Positions 1 to 7,872 of a stretch of DNA of 64,000 nucleotides are shown here, piece by piece. Under the pieces are notes generated by a model. The model saw only the letters and a list, made by a program, of their open reading frames with translations. It made no database searches and had not been told where the DNA came from. The translations under genes and the position numbers were made by a program. Position 1 is the first letter of the stretch; the number at the start of each line of letters is the position of its first letter. Source of the DNA: Allokutzneria sp. A3M-2-11 16 (lineage in GTDB: Bacteria; Actinomycetota; Actinomycetes; Mycobacteriales; Pseudonocardiaceae); the NCBI RefSeq assembly GCF_024213555.1, contig NZ_JANAVO010000001.1:992001-1056000 (forward strand), written 5' to 3'.

Positions 1-1
1 G

Positions 2-448
2 CGGATCGCGCGGTTCCTCGGCACCGGCACGTTCCTGTTCTGGCAGACGGTGCTGGTGATCGTGTGGATCACGGTGAACCTGCTCGCGGTCTCGTTGCAG
101 TGGGACCCGTACCCGTTCATCCTGCTCAACCTGGCCTTCTCCACCCAGGCGGCGTACGCCGCGCCGCTGATCCTGCTGGCGCAGAACCGCCAGGACGACC
201 GGGACCGGGTCTCGTTGGAGGAGGACCGGGCGCGGGCGGAGCGCACGAAAGCCGATACGGAGTACCTGGCGCGGGAGTTGGCGGCGCTGCGCCTGGCCGT
301 TGGCGAGTCGGTGACGCGGGACTTCCTGCGCTCCGAGCTGGACCGGCTGCGCGGGGATCTGCTTGAGGGAAAAGCCAAGCGGGGCAAGCGCTCTCACGCC
401 GTCGACGACACCGCGCGATGGGACGGCGAACCCGCCGAGACGCGTTAG
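2..448 (+). CDS. DUF1003 family membrane protein (5' truncated)
   Basis: The reading frame is open from the window edge, so the N-terminus is missing. The visible part has two hydrophobic segments (around FWQTVLVIVWITVNLLAV and PLILLAQNRQDDRDR, with FILLNLAFSTQAAYAAP between), followed by a charged, coiled-coil-like tail of about 70 residues rich in Arg, Glu and Leu. The NRQDDRDR motif just after the second segment is typical of DUF1003 proteins, whose function is unknown. The internal ATG at 50 is not the real start, because the hydrophobic core begins before it. The stop overlaps the last codon of the convergent MarR gene by 4 bp. Family assignment is from recognised sequence pattern only. 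Confidence 0.8.
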   Translation, partial: RIARFLGTGTFLFWQTVLVIVWITVNLLAVSLQWDPYPFILLNLAFSTQAAYAAPLILLAQNRQDDRDRVSLEEDRARAERTKADTEYLARELAALRLAVGESVTRDFLRSELDRLRGDLLEGKAKRGKRSHAVDDTARWDGEPAETR

Positions 449-936
449 GCCTGCGCCCGTTTGGGTTGCGTGACGGGGAGTTCGCCGTCGGCGAGCCTGC
501 CGCAGGTGTGCCCGAGCAGGTCGAGCTCCTTGTTGTCCAGCAAGGCGACGAAGTGCCGCGCGATGCCGCGCATGTGCGTCGCCGCGGCGGCGCGCAACCG
601 CTCCAGCCCGCGCTCGGTGAGCACGGCGACGACACCGCGGCCGTCGCAGTCCGCGCGCTCCCGGCTGACCAGTCCCGCGCGCTCGAGGCGGTCCACCAAC
701 CGGGTCACCCCCGACCTGGACAGCAGGACCAGCTCCGCGAGCTCGGTCATCCTGAGCTTGTACTCAGGGGCCCCGGCCAGCTGCACGAGAACGTCGTAGG
801 CCGCCAGGGAAAGCCGCTGCTCCGCGATGAGCTCCGTTTCAAGCCATCGCGTCACGCGTGCGTGCGCCCGCAGGAACGAGCGCCAGGCGGTCAGTTCCCC
901 ACTGGTCGGTAATCGAGCAGTTCCCGAATCTGACAC
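445..936 (-). CDS. MarR family transcriptional regulator
   Basis: 163 residues, GTG start, the usual MarR length. The winged helix-turn-helix is clear: a recognition region around ELAELVLLSRSGVTRLVDRL, followed by the wing residues RADCDGRGVVAVLTERG. MarR proteins are dimeric repressors that respond to small ligands. No linked target gene is obvious: upstream lies the divergent mrp gene and downstream the convergent DUF1003 gene. The gap between its start and mrp is about 150 bp, enough for divergent promoters, and self-regulation there would be usual for the family. The ligand cannot be inferred. Confidence 0.88.
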   Translation of the reverse strand: MSDSGTARLPTSGELTAWRSFLRAHARVTRWLETELIAEQRLSLAAYDVLVQLAGAPEYKLRMTELAELVLLSRSGVTRLVDRLERAGLVSRERADCDGRGVVAVLTERGLERLRAAAATHMRGIARHFVALLDNKELDLLGHTCGRLADGELPVTQPKRAQA

Positions 937-1087
937 GAATCCATGTTACGGAGCGCGTCCTTCCGGTCGCTCAACGCCCCCGTGCCGCAAGGCACACAGC
1001 CGGTGAGCAACGGGTAGCTGAACCGGCCGTAGCATGGTCCGAGCGGGGGTAAGCCGCTCCAGCAAGCCAATCGGTACCGGAAGGTCG

Positions 1088-2233
1088 GTGTCCGCACTCG
1101 TGACCACCATCGACATCGAGGCCGTTCGCACGGCCGCGGGACGCGTCCAGGACCCGGAGATCCGCAAGCCGTTCGCGGAACTGGGCATGATCAAGGACGT
1201 CTCCGTCGTCGCCGACGGGGTGGTGTCGGTCGTGGTGTGGCTGACCGTCGCGGGCTGCCCGTTGCGCGACAAGATCACCAAGGACGTCACCGCCGAGGTG
1301 TCCCAGGTGCCCGGCGTCCGCGAGGTCCGGGTGAGCCTGGACGTGATGGGCGACCAGCAGCGCACCGAGCTGCGGCAGAAGCTGCGCGGCGACGCCAAGG
1401 AGCCGGTCATCCCGTTCGCCCAGCCGGGCTCGCTGACCAGGGTCTACTGCGTCGCCTCCGGCAAGGGCGGGGTCGGCAAGTCCAGCGTGACGGTGAACCT
1501 GGCCGCGGCGCTGGCCCAGCGCGGGCTGTCGGTCGGAGTGGTCGACGCGGACATCTACGGCCACTCGGTGCCCAGGATGCTCGGCGCGGACGGCAAGCCC
1601 ACCCAGGTGGAGAAGATGATCATGCCGCCGCAGGCGCACGGCGTGAAGGTCATCTCCATCGGCATGTTCACCCCCGGCAACACCCCGGTGGTCTGGCGCG
1701 GGCCGATGCTGCACCGCGCGCTGCAGCAGTTCCTCGCCGACGTGTTCTGGGGCGACCTCGACGTGCTGCTGCTCGACCTGCCCCCGGGCACCGGCGACGT
1801 GGCGATCTCGGTGGCGCAGCTGATCCCCAACGCGGAGATCCTGGTGGTGACCACCCCGCAGCAGGCGGCGGCCGAGGTCGCGGAGCGGGCGGGCGCGATC
1901 GCGCTGCAGACCCGCCAGCGCGTGGTCGGCGTCGTGGAGAACATGTCCTGGCTGGAGATGCCCGACGGCTCCCGCATGGACATCTTCGGCACCGGCGGCG
2001 GTCAGACCGTCGCGGACTCCCTCAGCCGCGCCGTCGGCTCCGACGTCCCGCTGCTGGGCCAGGTCCCCCTCGACACCCGCCTCCGCGAAGCAGGCGACGC
2101 GGGCGTGCCCCTGGTGATCTCCGATCCCGAGGCCCCCGCGGCTCAGGTCCTGCGCGACGTCGCCAAGCGCCTGGGCACCCGCGCGCGCGGCCTCGCCGGA
2201 CGCATGCTCTCCGTCACCCCCGCCGGCCGCTAG
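1088..2233 (+). CDS. mrp: Mrp/NBP35-type Fe-S cluster carrier ATPase
   Basis: 381 residues from a GTG start preceded by GGAAGG; a second GTG at 1100 is possible. The N-terminal MIP18/DUF59 domain (about residues 5-85) is followed by a deviant Walker A, SGKGGVGKSS, at about residue 124, then VVDADIYGHSVPRML and the Walker B-like LLLDLPPGTGD. Mrp ApbC-type ATPases bind and hand over iron-sulfur clusters. The paired CxxC cysteines usual after the NMS motif are absent (here NMSWLEMPDG), which I recall as normal for actinobacterial Mrp. Convergent with tatB, with a palindromic repeat between them. In mycobacteria mrp lies in the same tatB-htrA-sigE neighbourhood. Confidence 0.93.
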   Translation: MSALVTTIDIEAVRTAAGRVQDPEIRKPFAELGMIKDVSVVADGVVSVVVWLTVAGCPLRDKITKDVTAEVSQVPGVREVRVSLDVMGDQQRTELRQKLRGDAKEPVIPFAQPGSLTRVYCVASGKGGVGKSSVTVNLAAALAQRGLSVGVVDADIYGHSVPRMLGADGKPTQVEKMIMPPQAHGVKVISIGMFTPGNTPVVWRGPMLHRALQQFLADVFWGDLDVLLLDLPPGTGDVAISVAQLIPNAEILVVTTPQQAAAEVAERAGAIALQTRQRVVGVVENMSWLEMPDGSRMDIFGTGGGQTVADSLSRAVGSDVPLLGQVPLDTRLREAGDAGVPLVISDPEAPAAQVLRDVAKRLGTRARGLAGRMLSVTPAGR

Positions 2234-2254
2234 TCCCGTCCCAGCGTGGTTGTG

Positions 2255-2317
2255 CCCGTTTCGTACTCTTAGCCGCCCATGGGAGCGCTCTCTGTACGGC
2301 TATGAGTACGAAACGGG
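2255..2317. repeat. 63-bp palindromic intergenic element, family 1, copy 1
   Basis: Perfect 14-bp outer arms CCCGTTTCGTACTC (2255-2268) and GAGTACGAAACGGG (2304-2317) enclose a centre containing GGGAGCGCTCTCT (2281-2293). A second copy of exactly the same length, in inverted orientation, lies at 29565-29627. It fills the gap between the convergent mrp and tatB genes, so it could act as a bidirectional terminator, a REP-like element, or both. There is no T-tract. Confidence 0.85.
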
Positions 2318-2333
2318 ATACCCCTGGGGGGTG

Positions 2334-2756
2334 TTAGGTGGCGTCGGGGTCGTAGGGCGGGCGTTCGCCGTAGGAGAGGGGGCGTTGCTGTGGGGATGAA
2401 GAAGGGGACGAGGAGGAGGGCGGGGTGGGGTCCCCGGAGGGGGCGGGCGCGGCGTAGCTGCCGTTGCCGTTGCCCCGGTAGTCGTGACCGTCGTCCTCGA
2501 AGAAGTTGCGCACCGCCTGCCGCGGGTTGAGGTTGTTCCGCAGGTCGCGCAGGTCCTCGATCGGCTTGCGGAACTCGTCGAAGTCCGAGCCCATCTCCGA
2601 CTTCAGCTGCTGACGGGCGCCCGTGGCGTAGTCGCGGACCTTGCGCATGTTGCGGGCGAGCCAGCTCGCCGCCTCCGGCAGCCGCTCCGGCCCGAGGATG
2701 AACAGGGCCGCGATCACCAGGACCAGGATCTCCAGCCAACCGATGCTCTCGAACAA
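2334..2756 (-). CDS. tatB: Sec-independent protein translocase subunit TatB
   Basis: 140 residues from a TTG start that has a strong GAGGAGGTG site 7-8 nt upstream. One N-terminal membrane helix (residues 5-20, core EILVLVIAALFILGP) is followed by the conserved PERLPEAASWLAR hinge and an amphipathic helix. The tail is disordered and rich in Pro and Ser. TatB with TatC forms the receptor for folded twin-arginine substrates in the inner membrane. It is the last gene of the sigE-rseA-htrA-tatB run, an order shared with mycobacteria. A possible Tat substrate in this window is the PhoX-like protein at 54.6-55.8 kb. Confidence 0.95.
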   Translation of the reverse strand: MFESIGWLEILVLVIAALFILGPERLPEAASWLARNMRKVRDYATGARQQLKSEMGSDFDEFRKPIEDLRDLRNNLNPRQAVRNFFEDDGHDYRGNGNGSYAAPAPSGDPTPPSSSSPSSSPQQRPLSYGERPPYDPDAT

Positions 2757-2821
2757 CCCCGCACCTCCTCATCACCGACCCGGTCAGCCTAGTTGGCGCA
2801 CCGGTCGAGGTCAGCCGCCGC

Positions 2822-4318
2822 TCAGTCCGACTTCAGCGTCACGCTCAGGGTCAGCTGGCGCCCCTGCCGCACGATCTGCACCGGCACCGTCTCGTCGATC
2901 TTGCGCTGCCGCACCGCCACCACCAGGTCGTCGGCGTTGGCGATGGCGCGCTCGCCGACCTTGGTGATCACGTCGCCCTCCTGGATGCCCGCGGCCGCCG
3001 CGGCCCCGCCCTGGCGCACGTTCTGCACCTGGGCGCCGCTGGAGGTGTCCGCGGTCACCGACTTGGAGTCCACACCCATGTCGGCGTGCTTCACCGAGCC
3101 GGTCCGGATCAGCGACTGCGCGATCTGCGTCGCCTCGTCCATCGGAATGGCGAAGCCGAGGCCGATGGAGCCCTTCGACGTGCTGTAGATCGCGGTGTTG
3201 ATGCCGATCAGCGCGCCGCGCGAGTCGATGAGCGCGCCGCCGGAGTTGCCGGGGTTGATCGCCGCGTCGGTCTGGATCGCGTTGATCACCAGGTCGGTGT
3301 CCAGCCGGATCGCCCGGTTCTTGGCGCTGACGATGCCCGTGGTGACCGTACCCGCGAGGCCGTGCGGGGCGCCGACGGCGATCACCGCGTCGCCCACCTG
3401 GAGGTCGGCGGAGCGGCCGAGGAGGGCCACGGTCGGGTTGCGCACCTCGACCTTGATCACCGCGAGGTCGGTCTTCGGATCGGCGCCGACGACCCTGGCG
3501 GGCACCCGGCTGCCGTCGGAGAAGATCGCCTCGACCTTGGCGGCCGGGGCGTTCACCGCCATGTCCACGACGTGGTTGTTGGTCAGCACGTAGCCCTGGC
3601 CGTCGATCACCACGCCGGAGCCGGTCCCGCCCTTGTCGCCGAGCACGACCTCGATCGAGACCACCGAGGGCAGCACCCGCTTGGCCACGTCGGAGACCGA
3701 GCCGGGTGGCCGTTCGACGCCGGGGCCGACCGGCGAGAGCGTGACGCCGGAGCTGGTCAGCACGCCGCCGTCCTCGGCGGTGAGCCGTCCGACGACTCCG
3801 CCGATCGCGGCGATCAGCAGCACGATCCCGGCCAGCGCGAGCGTGCCCGAGGTGGACAGCCTGCGGCCGAAGAGCAGTTCGCGGGCGGAGAGCCGGGCGC
3901 CGTGTTCGCGGACGACCACCGGCTCGGGCTTCTCGTCGGTGGACACGGCGGGTGGGCCGAGGGCCGCGCCCGCGGTGGGATCGCGCCAGCCGCCACCGTT
4001 GCCCGCCCACAGCGCCTGCTCCGGGTCTGCCTCGGGCGCGACACCGCCGGTGTCGCCCGGCGGGCGCTGGAGCAGTTCCCCGTTGCCCGGCGGGCGGCTG
4101 AACGCCTTCGCCAGGGCCTCGGGCGGTGGGGCGACGAGCTGGAAGTTGCCGTTGCGCTCCCGGTCGGCCCTGGGGGCGAACGCGCTGTCCACCCCGGCCG
4201 GACGCCCGAAAGCGGTCGCCTGCGTCGGATCGACGGGCGGCTGCTCCAGCGGACGCGGTCCGAGGCGGTTGTGCCCGCGGGCGTTCGGCGGCTGGCGGTG
4301 GTTGGGCTGCTGGCTCAT
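2822..4318 (-). CDS. htrA: HtrA-type membrane-anchored serine protease with PDZ domain
   Basis: 498 residues. A long Pro/Arg-rich cytoplasmic N-terminus is followed by one membrane helix (about residues 155-178, GTLALAGIVLLIAAIGG). The trypsin-like domain carries the catalytic triad His249 (in TNNHVVD), Asp284 (in KTDLAVI) and Ser359 (in NPGNSGGAL), and a C-terminal PDZ domain spans about 395-485. The active site would face outside, consistent with degrading misfolded envelope proteins. The gene lies downstream of sigE and rseA and upstream of tatB on the same strand, matching the mycobacterial sigE-rseA-htrA-tatB cluster. Control through the SigE response is inferred from this context. Confidence 0.95.
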   Translation of the reverse strand: MSQQPNHRQPPNARGHNRLGPRPLEQPPVDPTQATAFGRPAGVDSAFAPRADRERNGNFQLVAPPPEALAKAFSRPPGNGELLQRPPGDTGGVAPEADPEQALWAGNGGGWRDPTAGAALGPPAVSTDEKPEPVVVREHGARLSARELLFGRRLSTSGTLALAGIVLLIAAIGGVVGRLTAEDGGVLTSSGVTLSPVGPGVERPPGSVSDVAKRVLPSVVSIEVVLGDKGGTGSGVVIDGQGYVLTNNHVVDMAVNAPAAKVEAIFSDGSRVPARVVGADPKTDLAVIKVEVRNPTVALLGRSADLQVGDAVIAVGAPHGLAGTVTTGIVSAKNRAIRLDTDLVINAIQTDAAINPGNSGGALIDSRGALIGINTAIYSTSKGSIGLGFAIPMDEATQIAQSLIRTGSVKHADMGVDSKSVTADTSSGAQVQNVRQGGAAAAAGIQEGDVITKVGERAIANADDLVVAVRQRKIDETVPVQIVRQGRQLTLSVTLKSD

Positions 4319-4408
4319 CGTTCCCCGGGCGTGCGGCGCGGTCCTGACAGGGCTGAAGCGCCCCTAGCGTGCCTGGTGGGCGGTGAAGTCCGCGTAGCGG
4401 GGGTCGCC

Positions 4409-5059
4409 TCAGCGCCCCAGGAGCCCGCCGAAGGACGTGGCCGCGCTCGGGGACAGGGAGTTCAGCGACGACAGGACACCTGGCGCGGGTTCCGGCGCGC
4501 GGGCTCCTGGCTGCGGCGGGGTCGACCACTGGTTGTCGACCAGATCGCTGACGGCGGGACTGACCAGGGCGAGGACGCCGAGCACCAGCCCGGACACCAC
4601 CACCCCGGTGCCCTGACGGCGGCGGCCGAGCACCGAGGAGCCCTCGCCCAGCATCGGCGAGGAACCCAGCATCGGCGAAGATCCCAGCCCGGCGGGCGGC
4701 TCGCTCGCGCGCATCCGGGACGGCCGGAGCACCGCGACGAGCTGGCCGTCCGGGGTGACCGCGAGCTCGTCGGGCCCCTGCGGGAGCTCGACCTGCTGCG
4801 GGATGGAACGCAGGCTGTCCAGCAGCCCGGAGGGCAGGCCCGGCATGTGCGCCGTGCGCACCGCGGCACGAGCCTGACGCTGCGCGGCGGCCTCCGCGGC
4901 ACAGCAGGAGCACCGCGCGAGGTGCGCGGACGCCCTGTCGTGCGCGAGCGCCGAGAGCTCACCGTCGACGAACGCGACCAGCGCGTCCGGGTTCAGGTGC
5001 TGCTCGGCGAAAGCCCAAGCGCGCAGATCGCTCATGACGAGATCTCCGGGGTCATGCAA
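4409..5059 (-). CDS. rseA: Anti-sigma factor RseA-like (zinc anti-sigma domain)
   Basis: 216 residues. The start overlaps the sigE stop (ATGA) and has a near-perfect AGGAGG seven bases upstream, inside sigE, indicating translational coupling. A second start at 5035 is possible. The N-terminal zinc anti-sigma domain shows HLARCSCC within [20 protein letters not shown], the His-Cys-Cys signature that binds an ECF sigma factor. A hydrophobic segment (about residues 145-165, [18 protein letters not shown]) may make it membrane-bound. An exact 18-bp tandem duplication (4647-4682) encodes a repeated LGSSPM unit before that segment. By neighbourhood it controls SigE. Confidence 0.9.
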   Translation of the reverse strand: MHDPGDLVMSDLRAWAFAEQHLNPDALVAFVDGELSALAHDRASAHLARCSCCAAEAAAQRQARAAVRTAHMPGLPSGLLDSLRSIPQQVELPQGPDELAVTPDGQLVAVLRPSRMRASEPPAGLGSSPMLGSSPMLGEGSSVLGRRRQGTGVVVSGLVLGVLALVSPAVSDLVDNQWSTPPQPGARAPEPAPGVLSSLNSLSPSAATSFGGLLGR

Positions 5060-5660
5060 AGTCCTCCTGGGCCCGACGGCGTTCCAGCGCCGCCTTCAGC
5101 GCCTGCCGTCCACGGTGGATGCGGGACCGGACGGTGCCCAGCTTCACGCCGAGCGTCGCGCCGATCTCCTCATAGGACAGACCTTCCACGTCACACAGTA
5201 CGACCGCGGCGCGGAACTCCGGCGGAAGCTCGTCGAGCGCCGCCTGCAGGTCCGGGCTGAGGTGCGTGTCGGAGTAGACCTGCTCCGGCGACGGGTCGTT
5301 GCCCGCGAGCCGGTCGGTGTCCTCCGGGAGCCCCTCCATCCGCAGCCGGGTGCGCCTGCGCGCCATGTCCAGGAACAGGTTCGTGGTGATCCGGTGCAGC
5401 CACCCCTCGAACGTCCCCGGCTTGTAGGAGGCGAGCGAGCGGAAGACCCGGATGAAGGTCTCCTGGGTGAGGTCCTCGGCGTCGTGCTGGTTGCCGGTGA
5501 GGCGGTAGGCCAGCCGGTAGACGCGGTCCGCATGCTCCCGGACCACGTCGTCCCACGACGGCGGCGTCCAGTTGGCCGGGTCGGGAGTCACGGTCGTCGC
5601 ACCGGCTGTCGTCGCCGGGGTCAAAGGCTGCGTTCGCATCGGGCGGGAAGGCACCTCCAT
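5052..5660 (-). CDS. sigE: ECF RNA polymerase sigma factor SigE
   Basis: 202 residues. Region 2 contains [14 protein letters not shown] and [13 protein letters not shown]; region 4 contains [19 protein letters not shown] and then IHRGRQAL. From about residue 40 it matches mycobacterial SigE almost motif for motif, so the symbol is well supported. The N-terminal extension is shorter than in Mycobacterium. Starts at 5660 and 5639 are both possible. It directs transcription under envelope stress and is followed by its anti-sigma factor, HtrA and TatB. Three heptamers phased at 11 bp lie 147 bp upstream and may be response-regulator sites. Confidence 0.95.
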   Translation of the reverse strand: MEVPSRPMRTQPLTPATTAGATTVTPDPANWTPPSWDDVVREHADRVYRLAYRLTGNQHDAEDLTQETFIRVFRSLASYKPGTFEGWLHRITTNLFLDMARRRTRLRMEGLPEDTDRLAGNDPSPEQVYSDTHLSPDLQAALDELPPEFRAAVVLCDVEGLSYEEIGATLGVKLGTVRSRIHRGRQALKAALERRRAQEDFA

Positions 5661-5678
5661 GGCGGGCTTGTCTGCCCT

Positions 5679-5740
5679 ACTCGTGAACGTTGAGGAGACC
5701 CGCTGTGTTCCCGTGAGTGACCGGTGCCATGTTCACGAGT
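5679..5740. promoter_or_regulatory. Inverted repeat in the sigE upstream region
   Basis: ACTCGTGAAC (5679-5688) and GTTCACGAGT (5731-5740) form a perfect 10-bp inverted repeat with a 42-bp spacer, 19-80 bp upstream of the sigE start. It could be an operator or the stem of a sigE leader RNA. I cannot assign a binding protein. Confidence 0.55.
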
Positions 5741-5806
5741 GAGGCAGAGCCGAGTTCTCTTCGCTCTTCTACACGGCTTACGGTGCCCCACTCTGGTGTG
5801 GCGATG

Positions 5807-5835
5807 TTGAGAGTCGGCTGAGAGCAGCCTGAGAA
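5807..5835 (-). promoter_or_regulatory. Triple 11-bp-phased CTCTCAG boxes upstream of sigE
   Basis: Read on the plus strand, TTGAGAG (5807), CTGAGAG (5818) and CTGAGAA (5829) start exactly 11 bp apart. On the minus strand, toward sigE, they read as CTCTCAG-type heptamers in direct orientation. The same heptamer, with the same phasing and the same orientation to the downstream gene, occurs upstream of the LolA-like gene at 47435-47482. OmpR-family regulators typically bind such 11-bp direct repeats. In mycobacteria the OmpR-type regulator MprA controls sigE, which makes a comparable link plausible here. Confidence 0.7.
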
Positions 5836-5891
5836 AGCCGGACCGGTGACGTTCGTCAACGGGGTGCGGGTGGCGGCGCTAACCTGCACGC

Positions 5892-6539
5892 GTGGCAGCC
5901 GACACCCCGTCCCTTTTCGCGCCGGCGGTTCGCGAGTACGTGGAGGACTACCTCGTGGAGGACGAGGTGCTCAGCCTCGCCCGGCAGCGGGGCTGCCAGC
6001 TCGGGTGCTCCCCGATCGGTGCGACGGGCGGCGCCGCGCTGAGCTTCCTGGCGGCGGCGTTGCAGGCGAAGGCGGTCGTCGAGGTCGGGACGGGCGCGGG
6101 CACCAGCGGGATCTGGCTGCTGCGCGGCATGGTCGAGGACGGCGTGCTCACCTCGATCGACATCCAGCCGGAGCACCAGCGCGCCGCGCGCCAGGCGTTC
6201 GCCGCCGCGGGCTTCCCCGCCGGGCGGACCCGGCTCATCCACGGCGAGGCGCTGGACGTGCTGCCTCGGCTCACCGACGGCGGCTACGACCTGGTCTTCG
6301 TGGACGGGGCGAAGGCGGAGTACCCGAAGTACCTCGAAGAGGGCGTCCGCCTGCTCCGCCCCGGTGGAGTGATCGTCTTCGACAACGCGCTGTGGGGCGG
6401 CCGCGTCGCGGACCCCACGGAGCAGGACCTGGCCACGAACGCGCTGCGCGAGGTCGCGCGGCTCGCGCGCGAGGACGAACGCGTGGTCCCGGTGCTCCTG
6501 CCGGTCGGCGACGGGCTCCTGGCCGCGGCGAAGCGCTGA
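5892..6539 (+). CDS. Class I SAM-dependent O-methyltransferase (catechol OMT-like)
   Basis: 215 residues from GTG. The SAM-binding motif I is EVGTGAGTSGIWLL (about residues 59-72). The acidic residue after strand 2 (SIDIQPEHQRAAR), the FVDGAKAEYPKYLE metal and catalytic region and the DNALWGGRV segment place it in the methyltransferase family that includes Rv1220c, which is likewise divergent from sigE in mycobacteria. The substrate is unknown. It is divergent from sigE and shares a 231-bp intergenic region holding the phased heptamers, so co-regulation is possible. It ends 1 bp before the convergent glgC. Confidence 0.9.
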   Translation: MAADTPSLFAPAVREYVEDYLVEDEVLSLARQRGCQLGCSPIGATGGAALSFLAAALQAKAVVEVGTGAGTSGIWLLRGMVEDGVLTSIDIQPEHQRAARQAFAAAGFPAGRTRLIHGEALDVLPRLTDGGYDLVFVDGAKAEYPKYLEEGVRLLRPGGVIVFDNALWGGRVADPTEQDLATNALREVARLAREDERVVPVLLPVGDGLLAAAKR

Positions 6540-6540
6540 A

Positions 6541-7758
6541 CTACTCGGCGCGGACGCCCTTGCCGAGGACCACGACGCCTCCGTTGCTGACGGTGTAGCG
6601 CTCGCGGTCGGTCGTCAGGTCGACGCCGATCTGCGCGCCGTCCGGGACGATCACGTTCTTGTCCAGGATCGTGCGGCGCACCACCGCGCCCTTGCCGATG
6701 TGCACGCCGGGGAGCAGCACGCTGCCGTCCACCTGCGCGCCCGCCTCGATCATCACGCCGGCGCCCACCACCGAGTTGGTGACCTGGGCGCCGGAGATGA
6801 TCGTGCCGGGTCCGACGATCGAGTCCTGCGCCATCCCGCCCTGGACGAACTTGGCGGGGGCCAGCGGCGGCGTCGCCGTGCGGATCGGCCACGCCTGGTT
6901 GTAGAGGTTGAAGACCGGGTGCACGGACACGAGGTCCATGTGCGAGTCGTAGTAGGCGTCGATGGTCCCCACGTCGCGCCAGTAGCCGCGGTCGCGCTCG
7001 GTCTCCCCGGGGACCACGTTGTCGGCGAAGTCGTAGACGGCGGCCCGGCCCGCGGCGACCAGCGCTGGGATGATGTCGCCGCCCATGTCGTGGTCGGAGT
7101 CGGGGTTGGCCGCGTCCTCCCGCAGCGCGTCGAGCAGCGCGTCGGTGCTGAAGACGTAGTTGCCCATGGAGGCGAAGGTGACCTCGGGGTCGTCGGGCGT
7201 CCCCGGCGGGTCCGCGGGCTTCTCCAGGAAGCGGGTGATCTGGCCGCTGGCGTCGGAGTCGATGCAGCCGAACGCCTTGGCCTCGGCGCGCGGGACGCGG
7301 ATGCCCGCGACGGTCACGCCCGCGTCCGTCGCGATGTGCTGCTCCAGCATCTGGGACGGGTCCATGCGGTACACGTGGTCCGCGCCGAAGACCACGATGT
7401 AGTCCGGCTTCTCGTCGTAGACCAGGTTCAGCGACTGGTAGATCGCGTCCGCGCTGCCGGTGTACCAGCGGGGGCCGAGCCGCTGCTGCGCCGGGACCGG
7501 GGTGATGTACTGCCCGAGCACGCTGGAGAGCCGCCAGGTGGTGGAGATGTGCCGGTCCAGCGAGTGCGATTTGTACTGGGTGAGCACGCATATCTGCGTC
7601 AGACCCGCGTTGACCAGGTTGGAGAGCACGAAGTCGATGAGCCGGTAGTTGCCGCCGAAGGGCACCGCAGGTTTGGCCCGGTCGGCGGTCAGCGGCCACA
7701 GCCGCTTCCCTTCGCCACCGGCCAGCACGATCCCGAGGACGTGAGGCTGCCCCTTCAC
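6541..7758 (-). CDS. glgC: Glucose-1-phosphate adenylyltransferase
   Basis: 405 residues, the full family length. The nucleotidyltransferase domain begins with the pyrophosphorylase signature [19 protein letters not shown], followed by YKSHSLDRH and [12 protein letters not shown]; a C-terminal left-handed beta-helix starts near residue 290. It makes ADP-glucose from ATP and glucose-1-phosphate, the donor for alpha-glucan synthesis. Divergent from glgA across about 115 bp, as in mycobacteria. Together with gpgS at 19 kb this region carries precursors for glycogen-type and glucosylglycerate-type polysaccharides. Confidence 0.96.
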   Translation of the reverse strand: MKGQPHVLGIVLAGGEGKRLWPLTADRAKPAVPFGGNYRLIDFVLSNLVNAGLTQICVLTQYKSHSLDRHISTTWRLSSVLGQYITPVPAQQRLGPRWYTGSADAIYQSLNLVYDEKPDYIVVFGADHVYRMDPSQMLEQHIATDAGVTVAGIRVPRAEAKAFGCIDSDASGQITRFLEKPADPPGTPDDPEVTFASMGNYVFSTDALLDALREDAANPDSDHDMGGDIIPALVAAGRAAVYDFADNVVPGETERDRGYWRDVGTIDAYYDSHMDLVSVHPVFNLYNQAWPIRTATPPLAPAKFVQGGMAQDSIVGPGTIISGAQVTNSVVGAGVMIEAGAQVDGSVLLPGVHIGKGAVVRRTILDKNVIVPDGAQIGVDLTTDRERYTVSNGGVVVLGKGVRAE

Positions 7759-7872
7759 AGTCGGTGACCCTATCCGGGCAGATCACCGGATGGCCACCGC
7801 ATCGGGTCACGGCTTCGCCAGGTGTCGCGCCACGTTCACCCGGCTGCCGCAGAGCGGCTAGCGTTTCCCGGC

